A stretch of DNA of 64,000 nucleotides from Exiguobacterium aurantiacum (lineage in GTDB: Bacteria > Bacillota > Bacilli > Exiguobacteriales > Exiguobacteriaceae), in assembly GCF_024362205.1 (NCBI RefSeq), contig NZ_CP101462.1:462501-526500 (forward strand), read 5' to 3'. Below are positions 8,018 through 16,756 of this stretch, in pieces; position 1 is the stretch's first letter; every line of letters begins with the position of its first letter. The notes beneath the pieces were generated by a model. That model did not search any database. It saw only the letters and a list, made by a program, of their open reading frames with translations, and had not been told where the DNA came from. The position numbers were made by a program, and so were the translations under genes.

Positions 8018-9192
8018 TAGTCGGTTGTTTCTTGTTCCGTGAGCAGCGTCGTACTCGTTGTGCTGTGGGAATACAGATAGATGGAGAACGTCGTCCCTTC
8101 TCCGTACACCGAGTCGGCGTGAATGCCCCAACCGTGTGCCTCGGCGATCCGTTTGCAGATGCGGAGGCCGAGCCCGGTCCCTTTGATCGGACGGTGGGCG
8201 TCCGAGTCGACTCGGTAGTATTCGTCGAACACGTACGGGATGGCGTCGCTCGGGATGCCGATCCCCGTGTCCCGTACCGACAGGACGTACGTGTCGCCCT
8301 CGATTGTCATCTCGACATAGACCGTGCCGCCGTCCGGAGAGTACTTAATGGCGTTGCCAATCAAGTTGTGAAGCAACTGCAACAGTTTTTCCTCGTCGGC
8401 CTCGATCGTCACGTCGTCGGCTGACAAGATGACGTCGTGCTGGGGAGAAGTCGCCTTGTAGTGGGCGACGACGTCCTCGAGCACCGGTCGCAAGGCGAAC
8501 GTCGACATCGATAACAGCTCTTCGGAATAGTTCACCCGCTGATAGTCGAGGAAGTTGTCGACGAGGCGCTCGAGCCGCTCGGCTTCCCGTTTGACGAGCG
8601 TCAACATCCCGTGCGTCTTGTCGTTATCGCTATGCTGGTACATGAGCAGTTCGGCATAGCCGTTGATGGCTGTGAGCGGGGAGCGGAACTCGTGGGACAG
8701 CTCGGCGAGAAAGGCATCCTTCTGTTCCTCGAATCGGATCGAGTCGGTGATGTCGCGCCACATGATGAACACGCCACGCGGGGTGTGCGTGAAGTTCAAA
8801 ATGACTTGCATCGTCCGCTCGCCGATGCGGAGCGACTTCGCATCCATGCTCGGGCAACAGCCGAACCGGTTCGTCATGAGCTCATCCCAAAACAACGTCA
8901 CATCGTTTATGTCGGCGCCGTTCTGCTCGAACGTCTCATGAAAGAAACGACTCATGCCGTCGATATTCTGAAAACGACGCGTCTCCATGGACGGACAGAT
9001 GGTGCGTAGTTGTTCATTCGAATACAGATGGTTCCGCGTGAAGTCGATAAAGCAGACGGCGTCCTGGACTTCTTCGACGAGTGAAGCGATCGGGAAGGCG
9101 TGAGGGGATCGTGATCGCTTCGTCACGATGGAACGACTGCTCGATGACCGTCCGTGATGTCTTCGGGCCGGATAGAACGATTTTCGATTCAT
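8017..9192 (-). CDS. Orphan cytoplasmic PAS-type sensor histidine kinase
   Basis: 391-aa kinase without membrane helices. A basic Ser/Arg-rich N-terminus is followed by a PAS-like region (about 35-155, ending MWRDITDSIRFEEQ), then HisKA with AELSHEFRSPLTAINGYAEL (phospho-His), and HATPase_c with the N box LLHNLIGNAIKYSPDGG and G boxes DTGIGIP and GTGLGLRI. AAAGGAGG precedes the ATG. No response regulator lies next to it, so it may feed a distant regulator or a phosphorelay. FGCCPS within the PAS-like region gives a Cys pair of possible redox or metal interest. Confidence 0.85.
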   Translation of the reverse strand: MNRKSFYPARRHHGRSSSSRSIVTKRSRSPHAFPIASLVEEVQDAVCFIDFTRNHLYSNEQLRTICPSMETRRFQNIDGMSRFFHETFEQNGADINDVTLFWDELMTNRFGCCPSMDAKSLRIGERTMQVILNFTHTPRGVFIMWRDITDSIRFEEQKDAFLAELSHEFRSPLTAINGYAELLMYQHSDNDKTHGMLTLVKREAERLERLVDNFLDYQRVNYSEELLSMSTFALRPVLEDVVAHYKATSPQHDVILSADDVTIEADEEKLLQLLHNLIGNAIKYSPDGGTVYVEMTIEGDTYVLSVRDTGIGIPSDAIPYVFDEYYRVDSDAHRPIKGTGLGLRICKRIAEAHGWGIHADSVYGEGTTFSIYLYSHSTTSTTLLTEQETTD

Positions 9193-9406
9193 GGGAAAAC
9201 CTCCTTTCCATCATAGGTTGTATATGAAAGTAAGTGAGTACGTAGCATTCCCATTCATTATACGATATTCCGCCCTAATTCCCTATACCACCCATGGGCC
9301 TACCTAAAAACAAGGTCATTTCGGGACGATAGCACGTGTTTGGCACAGAATGTTCAAACCATGAACCTAGGAAATAGACGACAATATAAAAAAGGAGTGA
9401 TCAAGC

Positions 9407-10258
9407 ATGGGACAAGCGATATTGGTGACCGGGAATGTGGGACAATACGTAGTGAAATATTTAGAGGCACGAGGGGAGGAGGTCGTTGTGGCCGGGAGCC
9501 GACTCGATGAATTGGCGCGACGTTTCCCGGTGGCAAGGCAGGTTCAGCTCGATTTCGAAAAACCGGAGACGTTCGAGGCGGCACTCGATGGCATCGACCG
9601 CGTCTTCATGATGCGTCCGCCACAGATTGGGGATGCGGATGTGTTTCAACCGTTCGTGGATGCCATGGCTAAACGTTCGCTTCGCCTCGTCACGTTCCTT
9701 TCCCTCATGGGGGTCGAGCGCAACCCGTTCCCGCCGCACCATAAAATTGAAAAGATGATTGAGGTAGCTGGGTTGCCTTATGCACATATCCGTCCTGGCT
9801 TTTTCATGCAGAACGTGACCGGCGTCCATGCCGAAGAGATTCGGAACGATGACAGCATCTTTATCCCGGCCGGCCGTAGTAAAGTCAGTTTCATCGACGC
9901 TGAAGATATCGGCAAAGCGATTGCACATGTCTTATCCGATCCGGAGGCGCATCAAAACAAGTCCTATACGCTCACCGGTCCCGAGGCGCTCGACTATGTC
10001 GACATTGCGAACATGTTGACGCTCTTGACGGGACGGCACATCACCTACGCCAATCCGAGCATGCTGTGCTATCGCTCCCGCTATGTGAAGGAGCGCGGGC
10101 TAGACCCGGCGTACGTGAACGTGACGATGGCGCTGTACCTCATGACGCGGCTCGGGACGGCAAAGGCGGTGACCGACGACTTTGAGCGATTGACCGGAGA
10201 ATCACCCCGAACGTTCGCCGCTTTCGCTAGTGAACACCTTCATGCATTTGAGCGCTAA
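9407..10258 (+). CDS. NmrA-like NAD(P)-binding protein with a shortened glycine loop
   Basis: Atypical short-chain dehydrogenase fold of the NmrA/HSCARG type, 283 aa. Seen: ILVTGNVGQYVVKYLEARG at the N-terminus, VFMMRPPQ, IRPGFFMQN, and SFIDAEDIGKAIAHVL. The family motif TGATGxVG is cut to TGNVG, three residues short in the dinucleotide-binding loop (see findings). The rest is full length. AAAAAGGAGTG precedes the ATG. Such proteins act as redox sensors or quinone reductases; its role is unknown and cofactor binding may be weakened. Confidence 0.75.
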   Translation: MGQAILVTGNVGQYVVKYLEARGEEVVVAGSRLDELARRFPVARQVQLDFEKPETFEAALDGIDRVFMMRPPQIGDADVFQPFVDAMAKRSLRLVTFLSLMGVERNPFPPHHKIEKMIEVAGLPYAHIRPGFFMQNVTGVHAEEIRNDDSIFIPAGRSKVSFIDAEDIGKAIAHVLSDPEAHQNKSYTLTGPEALDYVDIANMLTLLTGRHITYANPSMLCYRSRYVKERGLDPAYVNVTMALYLMTRLGTAKAVTDDFERLTGESPRTFAAFASEHLHAFER

Positions 10259-10262
10259 CAAA

Positions 10263-10290
10263 AGCCCCATCATCCGCGGATGATGGGGCT
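10263..10290. terminator. Hairpin between NmrA-like gene and M23 peptidase
   Basis: AGCCCCATCATC and GATGATGGGGCT pair perfectly. The T-rich side is on the minus strand (GCTTTTGTTAG), so it mainly serves the peptidase gene. Confidence 0.75.
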
Positions 10291-10296
10291 GATTGA

Positions 10297-11013
10297 TTAG
10301 AACAATGTGTATGGGTTAACGCTATTGGCAGCCGTCGAGCTGCTATAGACGTATTTGTCTTTGTGGACCTCGAAGTGGAGATGGTTCCCGAACGAATTGC
10401 CGGTGTTGCCGACCGTACCGATTTTCGCACCTTTGGCAACTTTTTGTCCTTTAATGACGTTCAAGCGATCCATGTGGGCGTAGACAGTCGTATACGCTTG
10501 ACCGTTGATCGTGTGTGTAATCATGACGTGATTGCCGTAGGCGCCATAATTCCGGGCGACGATGACTTGACCGTATGCTGCCGATTGGACCGTCGTGCCT
10601 TTGGCGGCTGCCAAATCGATGCCGTTATGGAACGTGTAGCCGTACTTCCCGCTCGCCGGGCCGTACCCTTGCGTCAACGTGCCTTTCGTCGGGACGAGGA
10701 GCTTGCCCGCTGTCGCCGTTTGGAGTGATGTGCTGCTATATTTTTTTACGTATGTACTCGAGACGTATTTTGTACTGCCGTTATAATTGATTTTCGTCCA
10801 TGAACCGGTCGCGCCGAGATATGTGAACGTTTGGCCGAGTTTGGCGCTGCCGACTTTTTGGTAAGACGTCGATGGGCCGCTCCGCACGTTCAGGACATTC
10901 GTCGTGACTTGGACTTTATACGATGTCGAAGCCTCTACTGGTGTCGAAGCTGGAAGCGTCAAGCCGGAAACAAGAAGAGCGCCTAATGTGATCGTCATAA
11001 GTTGTTTTTTCAT
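10297..11013 (-). CDS. Secreted SH3b-M23 peptidoglycan endopeptidase
   Basis: 238-aa exported cell-wall hydrolase. Order: signal peptide (MKKQLMTITLGALLVSGLTL, cleavage probably after VEA), SH3b domain (NVLNVRSGPSTSYQKVG and GSWTKINYNGSTKYV), then an M23 metallopeptidase domain. Zinc and catalytic residues are visible: FHNGIDLA (His, Asp) and HLHFEVH (HxH), plus GTVGNTGNSFGNH. I chose ATG 11013 because it begins the signal peptide, with AAAGGA about 11 nt upstream; the in-frame upstream extension lacks these signals. It is alone, with an AT-rich region upstream. Confidence 0.88.
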   Translation of the reverse strand: MKKQLMTITLGALLVSGLTLPASTPVEASTSYKVQVTTNVLNVRSGPSTSYQKVGSAKLGQTFTYLGATGSWTKINYNGSTKYVSSTYVKKYSSTSLQTATAGKLLVPTKGTLTQGYGPASGKYGYTFHNGIDLAAAKGTTVQSAAYGQVIVARNYGAYGNHVMITHTINGQAYTTVYAHMDRLNVIKGQKVAKGAKIGTVGNTGNSFGNHLHFEVHKDKYVYSSSTAANSVNPYTLF

Positions 11014-11450
11014 AGTATGGAAAATCCTTTCAATTATGTAACAATGCGACAGAACAATGATATTTACCTTACAAAAAAATTTTACCATCAAAAAATAGAA
11101 TCAAATATGTCATTTATATTTCAAAAAAGTATAATCGTTATGAAAACGATAGTGTATTGGGAAAAATCGAGGCATATCAACGTAAATGAGACATATAGCG
11201 TTTTGTTGATAAAAGAATATACGCTTAAAATTCAAATAAACTCCGATTTCTCATGGTTTAGCTTTTAAAAAATAGGGTAATTTTAATTGGTTCAGCCTAA
11301 ATAAAAAAACCGATGAAAATCAGCTACTTTTGTCAGTCCTTTCCTTGAAGTGCTTCCTCCTATACATAAGAAAAAACCGAGGCATGCGCCCCGGTTTAGC
11401 GTGTCTACCTTTACATGGAAGGCGCGACCACGTCCAGATGAACATTTCGA
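11014..11450. other. AT-rich intergenic region
   Basis: A 437-bp gap without a convincing gene. It is strikingly AT-rich compared with the coding DNA around it. It must carry the promoter of the minus-strand M23 peptidase and ends with the terminator of the ydhK-like gene. A plus-strand open frame at 11002-11268 has no ribosome site and no recognisable protein features. Confidence 0.6.
11371..11397 (-). terminator. Terminator of the ydhK-like gene, copy 1 of a recurring element
   Basis: On the minus strand AAACCGGGGC and GCCTCGGTTT pair around GCAT, followed by a U-tract. The surrounding TATACATAAGAAAAAACC is shared with the element at 22981-23020. Confidence 0.8.
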
Positions 11451-12032
11451 TTATGGTGCCGATAGTTCTTCCTCGGTGACCCATTTATGATTGGTCACTT
11501 CTTCCCCAGATTCTAACGTGAAATCGACCATGTAGACGGTCGTCTCTTCGGCCGAATCGATGGTAGCGGTCGTGCCGCCCATACCGGTCATATGTTCCGC
11601 CTCGACGTCAATCTCATCGCCGACCTCATATGGTTCGGTCGTGGCGTTTTTGACTTCTTCATGGATAATCCATTTATGGTCTTCGACACGTTCACCCCCA
11701 TGCATCGGATCATACGAGATGCTGTATACGACCGTGTCGTAAGCACCGACAATCGTCGCTTCGGCTCCTTCCATACCAGGCATATGGGCTTCTGTGATGA
11801 TGGCCGTGTCACCGACTGCGAACGTCGGATTCTCCGCCGCTGTCAAGCCTGCCGGCACGTCGCCAGAACCGGACATGTCCATCCCTGAATGATCATTGCC
11901 GTCCATCGTCTCTTCCATTTGGTCATTCATATTCGTATCGGTATTCGGCGCTTCATCTTCGCCGCAAGCGACGAGCAATCCGCTCAGTGAGAGTGCCATC
12001 GTCATCATTCCAAGTTTTTTGTTTACCTTCAT
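11451..12032 (-). CDS. ydhK: YdhK-family (DUF1541) lipoprotein
   Basis: 193-aa surface lipoprotein: basic start, hydrophobic helix, lipobox LLVACGE, a Met/Asp/His-rich linker, then two tandem DUF1541 repeats. Repeat 1 has VGDTAIITEAHMPGMEGA and repeat 2 has VGDEIDVEAEHMTGMGGT; both end in DHKW/NHKW plus an (H/T)EE motif. The paired HM-x-GM motifs look like copper ligands. I chose ATG 12032 with GGAGGG 7 nt upstream. It lies directly downstream of the multicopper oxidase on the same strand (26-bp gap), so both probably handle copper at the cell surface. Confidence 0.82.
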   Translation of the reverse strand: MKVNKKLGMMTMALSLSGLLVACGEDEAPNTDTNMNDQMEETMDGNDHSGMDMSGSGDVPAGLTAAENPTFAVGDTAIITEAHMPGMEGAEATIVGAYDTVVYSISYDPMHGGERVEDHKWIIHEEVKNATTEPYEVGDEIDVEAEHMTGMGGTTATIDSAEETTVYMVDFTLESGEEVTNHKWVTEEELSAP

Positions 12033-12058
12033 TACTATTCCCTCCAAATAACGTGTGG

Positions 12059-13558
12059 TTAGTTTACTTTCAACTGTCCCATCATCCCGTTTTCTTCATG
12101 TTCCAGAATGTGGCAGTGATACATGAACGTCCCTGTCTCTCGAAACGTCATCTCGATTTTCACTTTCTCGCCCGGTGCGACGGCGACCGTATCTTTCCAG
12201 CCCCGTTCATTGTCAGGCGGGGGATTGCCGTCCCGTTCGAGAATCCGGAATTGGACGCCATGGACGTGGAACGGGTGGGTCATCCGGCCCATCATGTCTT
12301 CTCGGTTATAAATTTCCCACACCTCGGTCGAGCCTTGTTGGACATTGATGTCGATTCGATCGGGGTCGAACTGTTTGCCGTCAATCGACACCATGTTGCC
12401 CATCCCGAACAACGTGAGACGTCGGTCGGCAACGCTCGATTCGTTAGGCGCAGACGTTCCGTCAAAGGCATCGCTCCATTCGCCGTCTTGCTCGACTTCG
12501 TCACGCACCGTGAACGTCGTGAACGGAATCCCATCCGCTTGAAGAGCGAGGTCGTCTCCGATTGACAAATCGGAGAAGTCGATTAAAATCTCGGCACGTT
12601 CGCTAGGTGTGAGCGTCAACGTTTGGAGTGATACGGGTTTGTCGAGCAACCCGCCGTCGGTCGCAATTTGGGTGAACGCTTTCCCGTTCGAGAGGGAGAA
12701 GTCGAGATTCCGGGCGTTGGATCCGTTGACGAGACGGACGCGTAACATATTCGTCGTCACGTCGAACGTCGTATTGATGGCTCCGTTCACGATCAACGTA
12801 TCGCCGACCGTGCCATCGACGTTCATCTGGCGGTCGTAATCGAGTTGTCCATCGTCTGTGAAGAGACGATCTTGCACGATGAGCGGGATGTCATCGACGC
12901 CGTACTCATTTGGCAACTCGGTCTCCGCTTGATCCGTCACGTACAAGAGTCCGGCCAGGCCCAGGTATACTTGTTCGGCCGTCGCGCCCATCGGATGTGG
13001 ATGGAACCAGAGCGTCCCCGGTTGTTGGTCGATGTCGAGACGGACTTGTGTCTGCTCGCCCGGTTCGATCGAGTGATGGGGGCCGCCGTCTTCTTCTCCA
13101 GGTATGACGAGACCGTGCCAATGGAAAGAGGTCGGCTCGTCGAGCTGATTGATTGTATTGATATAGACAGTCTTTCCAGCCGGCAACTCAATCATCGGTC
13201 CGAGTAAATCTCCGTTATAGCCAAGCGTCTCGGTGTTGACGCCTTCGTCGAAGAATCGATGCTTGCCACGTTCGGTGCGGACCGTATAATAAAGCGCCTC
13301 GTCTGTGACGCGGTCAGGCTGTAGCCGTTCCGGGATGGGGAGCGGTTGGGCTGGTTCGTCGGAGGTGATGAGGTCGATGGTGTTCCCACGTCCCATCCCG
13401 CCGTTGCCGTGCATCATGCCGCCATCGTCCCGATCTCCCATGAATGACCCGTTTCCCATCATCCAGCCTCCAGGAGCGAACGTGAACAACAAGAGGAGCA
13501 GTCCGATCATTATACTTACGATACCCATCCCGATAATCCATTTCATTACGCGGTTCAT
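12059..13558 (-). CDS. Membrane-anchored multicopper oxidase
   Basis: 499-aa multicopper oxidase related to CueO/CotA-type enzymes, likely oxidising Cu(I) outside the membrane. Seen: N-terminal membrane helix (IIGMGIVSIMIGLLLLLF), a Met/Gly/His-rich segment (about 30-60), then cupredoxin domains with all four copper-binding motifs: FHWHG, WFHPHP, HPFHVHG and HCHILEHEENGMM (type 1 Cys, His and axial Met). The ribosome site is AAAGGA, 9 nt before the ATG. It is divergent from the CopB-type ATPase and followed by the ydhK-like gene, a copper-detoxification layout. Confidence 0.9.
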   Translation of the reverse strand: MNRVMKWIIGMGIVSIMIGLLLLLFTFAPGGWMMGNGSFMGDRDDGGMMHGNGGMGRGNTIDLITSDEPAQPLPIPERLQPDRVTDEALYYTVRTERGKHRFFDEGVNTETLGYNGDLLGPMIELPAGKTVYINTINQLDEPTSFHWHGLVIPGEEDGGPHHSIEPGEQTQVRLDIDQQPGTLWFHPHPMGATAEQVYLGLAGLLYVTDQAETELPNEYGVDDIPLIVQDRLFTDDGQLDYDRQMNVDGTVGDTLIVNGAINTTFDVTTNMLRVRLVNGSNARNLDFSLSNGKAFTQIATDGGLLDKPVSLQTLTLTPSERAEILIDFSDLSIGDDLALQADGIPFTTFTVRDEVEQDGEWSDAFDGTSAPNESSVADRRLTLFGMGNMVSIDGKQFDPDRIDINVQQGSTEVWEIYNREDMMGRMTHPFHVHGVQFRILERDGNPPPDNERGWKDTVAVAPGEKVKIEMTFRETGTFMYHCHILEHEENGMMGQLKVN

Positions 13559-13622
13559 AAGGCATCATCCTTTCTAGTTCAAGCGAGAGCCTATTTAGTT
13601 ATACCAACAACTTATGAAATAT

Positions 13623-13680
13623 TTGTTAAACGAGAAAAATAGGTTTTATATACTGCATAGGGGTATATGGTATACATAGG
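13623..13680 (+). promoter_or_regulatory. copB promoter with CsoR-like operator
   Basis: TTGTTA (13623-13628) and TATATA (13647-13652) form a promoter with an 18-bp spacer. Overlapping and downstream lies TATACTGCATAGGGG, then TATATGGTATAC: an imperfect dyad (TATAC...GTATA) around a G-run, resembling CsoR-type copper operators. The operator call rests on resemblance and context only. Confidence 0.45.
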
Positions 13681-13691
13681 AGGTGGTCATT

Positions 13692-15698
13692 GTGGAACAT
13701 CCACACCACGCGTCATCTCATCATGAACACGGAGAAGCGCATGACTCGCACGCCGGCGGACATGAAGGGATGATTGAGGAGTATAAACGTCGATTTTTCG
13801 TCTCGTTAGGACTGACAATCCCGATTCTCATCTTGTCGGACATGATTCAAGAGTGGGCCGGTTTCGAACTCACGTTTCCTTATGAGAAGGAGACGTTATT
13901 CGTGTTGGCGACGATTGTGTACGTCTACGGAGGCTGGCCATTTTTAAAAGGGAGTCTCGACGAATTGCGTCAACGAAATCCCGGAATGATGATGTTGATC
14001 GGACTCGCCATCAGCGTCGCGTACTTCTATAGTGTCGCCATCGTGTTCGGGTATGGGCATGGACATGACTTCTTTTGGGAGTTGGCGACGTTGATCGTCA
14101 TCATGTTGCTCGGGCACTGGATTGAGATGCGCTCCATCATGGGCGCCTCGAACGCGTTGCAACAGCTCGTTCGACTCTTGCCGAGTGTGGCGCACCGCAT
14201 CAATGGGAGTGACATCGAAGACGTTCCCGTTTCGGCGCTCGCTGCCGGAGATTTGATTCTCGTCAAGCCGGGCGAACAGATTCCTGTCGACGGGGAACTG
14301 CTGAAAGGGCGGACGACGGTCGATGAGTCGATGTTGACCGGTGAATCGATGCCTGTCGAGAAAGAGGCGGGGGACGTCGTCATCGCCGGGTCGATCAACC
14401 AAGAAGGCAGCATGACGATTTCGACGACGCGCACGGGAGAGAGCACGTACTTGTCGAAAGTCATCGACTTGGTCAAAGAAGCGCAGGAATCTAAATCGAA
14501 AACGCAAAACCTGGCCAATCGGGCCGCCAAGCTCTTGTTCTATGTCGCCGTCGGGGCAGGGGTGCTGACGTTCGTCATTTGGCTCGCCCTCGGTTATCCC
14601 GTCAGTATGGCCGTCGAGCGGATGGTCACCGTCATGGTCATCTCATGTCCGCACGCGCTCGGTCTCGCGTCTCCGCTCGTCGTGGCGGTCTCGACGGCCC
14701 TGTCGGCGAAACGCGGGCTGTTGATTCGGAACCGGACCCAGTTCGAGGAGGCGCGCCATCTCGATGCGGTCATTTTCGATAAGACGGGCACGTTGACACA
14801 AGGCGACTTCGGGGTAACGGACATTGAAGCCGCATCCTCGTATACGAACGACGACGTATTGCGTCTGGCCGCCGCCGTTGAGACGGTGTCGCAACATCCG
14901 CTCGCAAAAGGGGTTCTTCGGGAAGCGGAAGAACGCAAGTTGACGTTGCCCGAAGTCGTCGATTTCGCCTCGATCACGGGTGTCGGACTGGAAGGTCGCG
15001 TGGACGGGGCGCACGTAAAAGTCGTCAGCCCCCGCTATATTCGGGAGCACGAGCTCTCAATCGATGAAGTGGCGTTTGATCAGTTGTCCGCCGCCGGCAA
15101 GACCGTCGTCTTCACGCTTCGTGACGGGGAGTTGGTCGGCATGATTGCTTTAGCGGACATGGTTCGCGATGAAGCGAAAGAGACGGTCCGTGCGTTGAAA
15201 GACCGGGGCGTCCGCTCAATCATGCTCACCGGGGACAACCGAAAAGTGGCTGACTGGGTCGCGTCGCAACTTCATATCGAGGAAGTGTACGCCGAAGTAT
15301 TGCCGGACGATAAATCGCGGCAAGTGCAAACCGTCCAAGCCGATGGCAGCAAAGTGGCGATGGTCGGAGACGGCATCAATGATGCACCGGCCTTGGCCCA
15401 AGCGGATGTCGGGATTGCCATCGGGAGCGGGACCGACGTCGCCGTCGAGACGGCCGATATCGTCCTCGTCCGGAGCAACCCGAAAGACGTGCTATCGATT
15501 CTCGACTTGTCTCGCAATACGTACAACAAGATGATTCAGAATCTATGGTGGGCCGCCGGCTACAACATCGTCGCGATCCCGCTCGCGGCGGGTGTGTTGG
15601 CACCGCTCGGCATCATTTTGTCCCCGGCCGTCGGTGCGGTGCTCATGAGCCTCAGTACGGTCATCGTCGCGCTCAATGCCCGAACGCTCAAGCTTTAA
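13692..15698 (+). CDS. copB: CopB-type (P1B) copper/silver-transporting ATPase
   Basis: Heavy-metal P-type ATPase, 668 aa from GTG 13692 (AGGAGGTGG ends 5 nt upstream). Order: His-rich cytoplasmic N-terminus (EHPHHASSHHEHG), eight-helix core, actuator LTGES, transmembrane metal site CPH in MVISCPHALGLASPLV, phosphorylation loop FDKTGTLTQG, nucleotide-domain HP in SQHPLAKG, and GDGINDAPAL. CPH instead of CPC marks the CopB/P1B-3 class, which exports copper or silver. Divergent from the multicopper oxidase; a lipoprotein gene follows after 59 bp. Confidence 0.92.
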   Translation: MEHPHHASSHHEHGEAHDSHAGGHEGMIEEYKRRFFVSLGLTIPILILSDMIQEWAGFELTFPYEKETLFVLATIVYVYGGWPFLKGSLDELRQRNPGMMMLIGLAISVAYFYSVAIVFGYGHGHDFFWELATLIVIMLLGHWIEMRSIMGASNALQQLVRLLPSVAHRINGSDIEDVPVSALAAGDLILVKPGEQIPVDGELLKGRTTVDESMLTGESMPVEKEAGDVVIAGSINQEGSMTISTTRTGESTYLSKVIDLVKEAQESKSKTQNLANRAAKLLFYVAVGAGVLTFVIWLALGYPVSMAVERMVTVMVISCPHALGLASPLVVAVSTALSAKRGLLIRNRTQFEEARHLDAVIFDKTGTLTQGDFGVTDIEAASSYTNDDVLRLAAAVETVSQHPLAKGVLREAEERKLTLPEVVDFASITGVGLEGRVDGAHVKVVSPRYIREHELSIDEVAFDQLSAAGKTVVFTLRDGELVGMIALADMVRDEAKETVRALKDRGVRSIMLTGDNRKVADWVASQLHIEEVYAEVLPDDKSRQVQTVQADGSKVAMVGDGINDAPALAQADVGIAIGSGTDVAVETADIVLVRSNPKDVLSILDLSRNTYNKMIQNLWWAAGYNIVAIPLAAGVLAPLGIILSPAVGAVLMSLSTVIVALNARTLKL

Positions 15699-15757
15699 CA
15701 AGTTCTTCACATTTAGTCTCTATACTGGGGAAGATGCTAAAGATGGAGGGACTTTAA

Positions 15758-16717
15758 ATGAGACGAACATTACTCGTGCCGACGCTCATGATGACGGTAT
15801 TCCTTGCCTCGTGTGGGGCGGACCCAACAGAGAATCAGACCGCTGTACCGGTTGTCGAGGAAGAAGAGGAATCGACAACCGAACAGGTCCCAGACCGCTG
15901 GGAAGCGACAGCAACAGGCACCGAAGTCTCCCATATTCACGGTGCCGGTTTTTGGCAAGACGGCCGTCCGGTCATCGCGACGCATACCGGACTGATGGAA
16001 TTTAAGGAAGACGGCTGGTACGAGTTGTTGTCGAACCGGCATGACTATATGGGCTTCGAGCTCGTCGCGGACGGCTTTTACGCGAGCGGTCACCCGGCAC
16101 AGGATTCGCCGTATAAAAATCCGCTCGGTATCGTCCGTGGGACCGATAAAGGGGAGACGCTCGACATTCGCTCGTTAGAAGGTGAGGCCGATTTTCATTA
16201 TATGAGTGCGGGCTTTGAATCCGAGAGCCTCTACGTGTATTTGGAAACGGCGGCGCAGGAGCTCGTGCCCGGGTTTTATCGGTCGCTCGACGGCGGTACG
16301 TCATTTGAGCCGATGAAGATGGATGGGCTCGAAGGTCGTGGCCTCGCCGGCATCACGGCCGATGCGAGCGAGCCGAAACGCGTCTTCGTCTATGGCCCGG
16401 ACGGCATCCTCGTTTCAGACGACGGGGGCGACACGTTCGAGCCGTTCCTGGAACAGAAAAATATCGTCACGATGGCCGCGGCAAAAGGACAACTGGCGTA
16501 CATCACTAAACAGGACGCTTCGTTTGAATTGGTCGTCTCTGATTTGACCGAGGAGACGGAGACGACCGTCGAGCTGCCATCGATGACCGCGGGAAGTGTC
16601 CCAATCGAACTGTTCATACAAGACGGACGACTATTGCTGGCGACATCGGACAACAGTGTATACGTCTACGAAGGCGAGCAATGGACGCAACTGTTACAAG
16701 CAGGGAAAGTGAACTGA
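15758..16717 (+). CDS. BNR-repeat lipoprotein (F510_1955-like)
   Basis: 319-aa lipoprotein: short basic start, hydrophobic segment, lipobox FLASCGA, acidic linker (EEEEEST), then a beta-propeller-like domain with Asp-box style motifs YRSLDGGTSFEPM and VSDDGGDTFEPF. This resembles the F510_1955 group labelled glycosylhydrolase, which I recall next to copper genes, though the family's activity is not established to my knowledge. HIHGAGFW near the start could bind metal. GGAGGG precedes the ATG. It lies between copB and the two-component system, so a role in copper stress is inferred. Confidence 0.7.
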   Translation: MRRTLLVPTLMMTVFLASCGADPTENQTAVPVVEEEEESTTEQVPDRWEATATGTEVSHIHGAGFWQDGRPVIATHTGLMEFKEDGWYELLSNRHDYMGFELVADGFYASGHPAQDSPYKNPLGIVRGTDKGETLDIRSLEGEADFHYMSAGFESESLYVYLETAAQELVPGFYRSLDGGTSFEPMKMDGLEGRGLAGITADASEPKRVFVYGPDGILVSDDGGDTFEPFLEQKNIVTMAAAKGQLAYITKQDASFELVVSDLTEETETTVELPSMTAGSVPIELFIQDGRLLLATSDNSVYVYEGEQWTQLLQAGKVN

Positions 16718-16756
16718 AAAAATGGTCGGCGCCTGAGTCAGGGGCCGACCATTTTT
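16718..16756. terminator. Bidirectional terminator
   Basis: AAAAATGGTCGGC (16718-16730) and GCCGACCATTTTT (16744-16756) form a perfect 13-bp stem with A and T tracts between convergent genes. Confidence 0.88.

Noticed and set aside
11002-11268. Plus-strand open frame of 88 codons in the AT-rich gap
   Set aside because: No ribosome site, low-complexity AT-driven composition and overlap with the start of the M23 gene; most likely chance.
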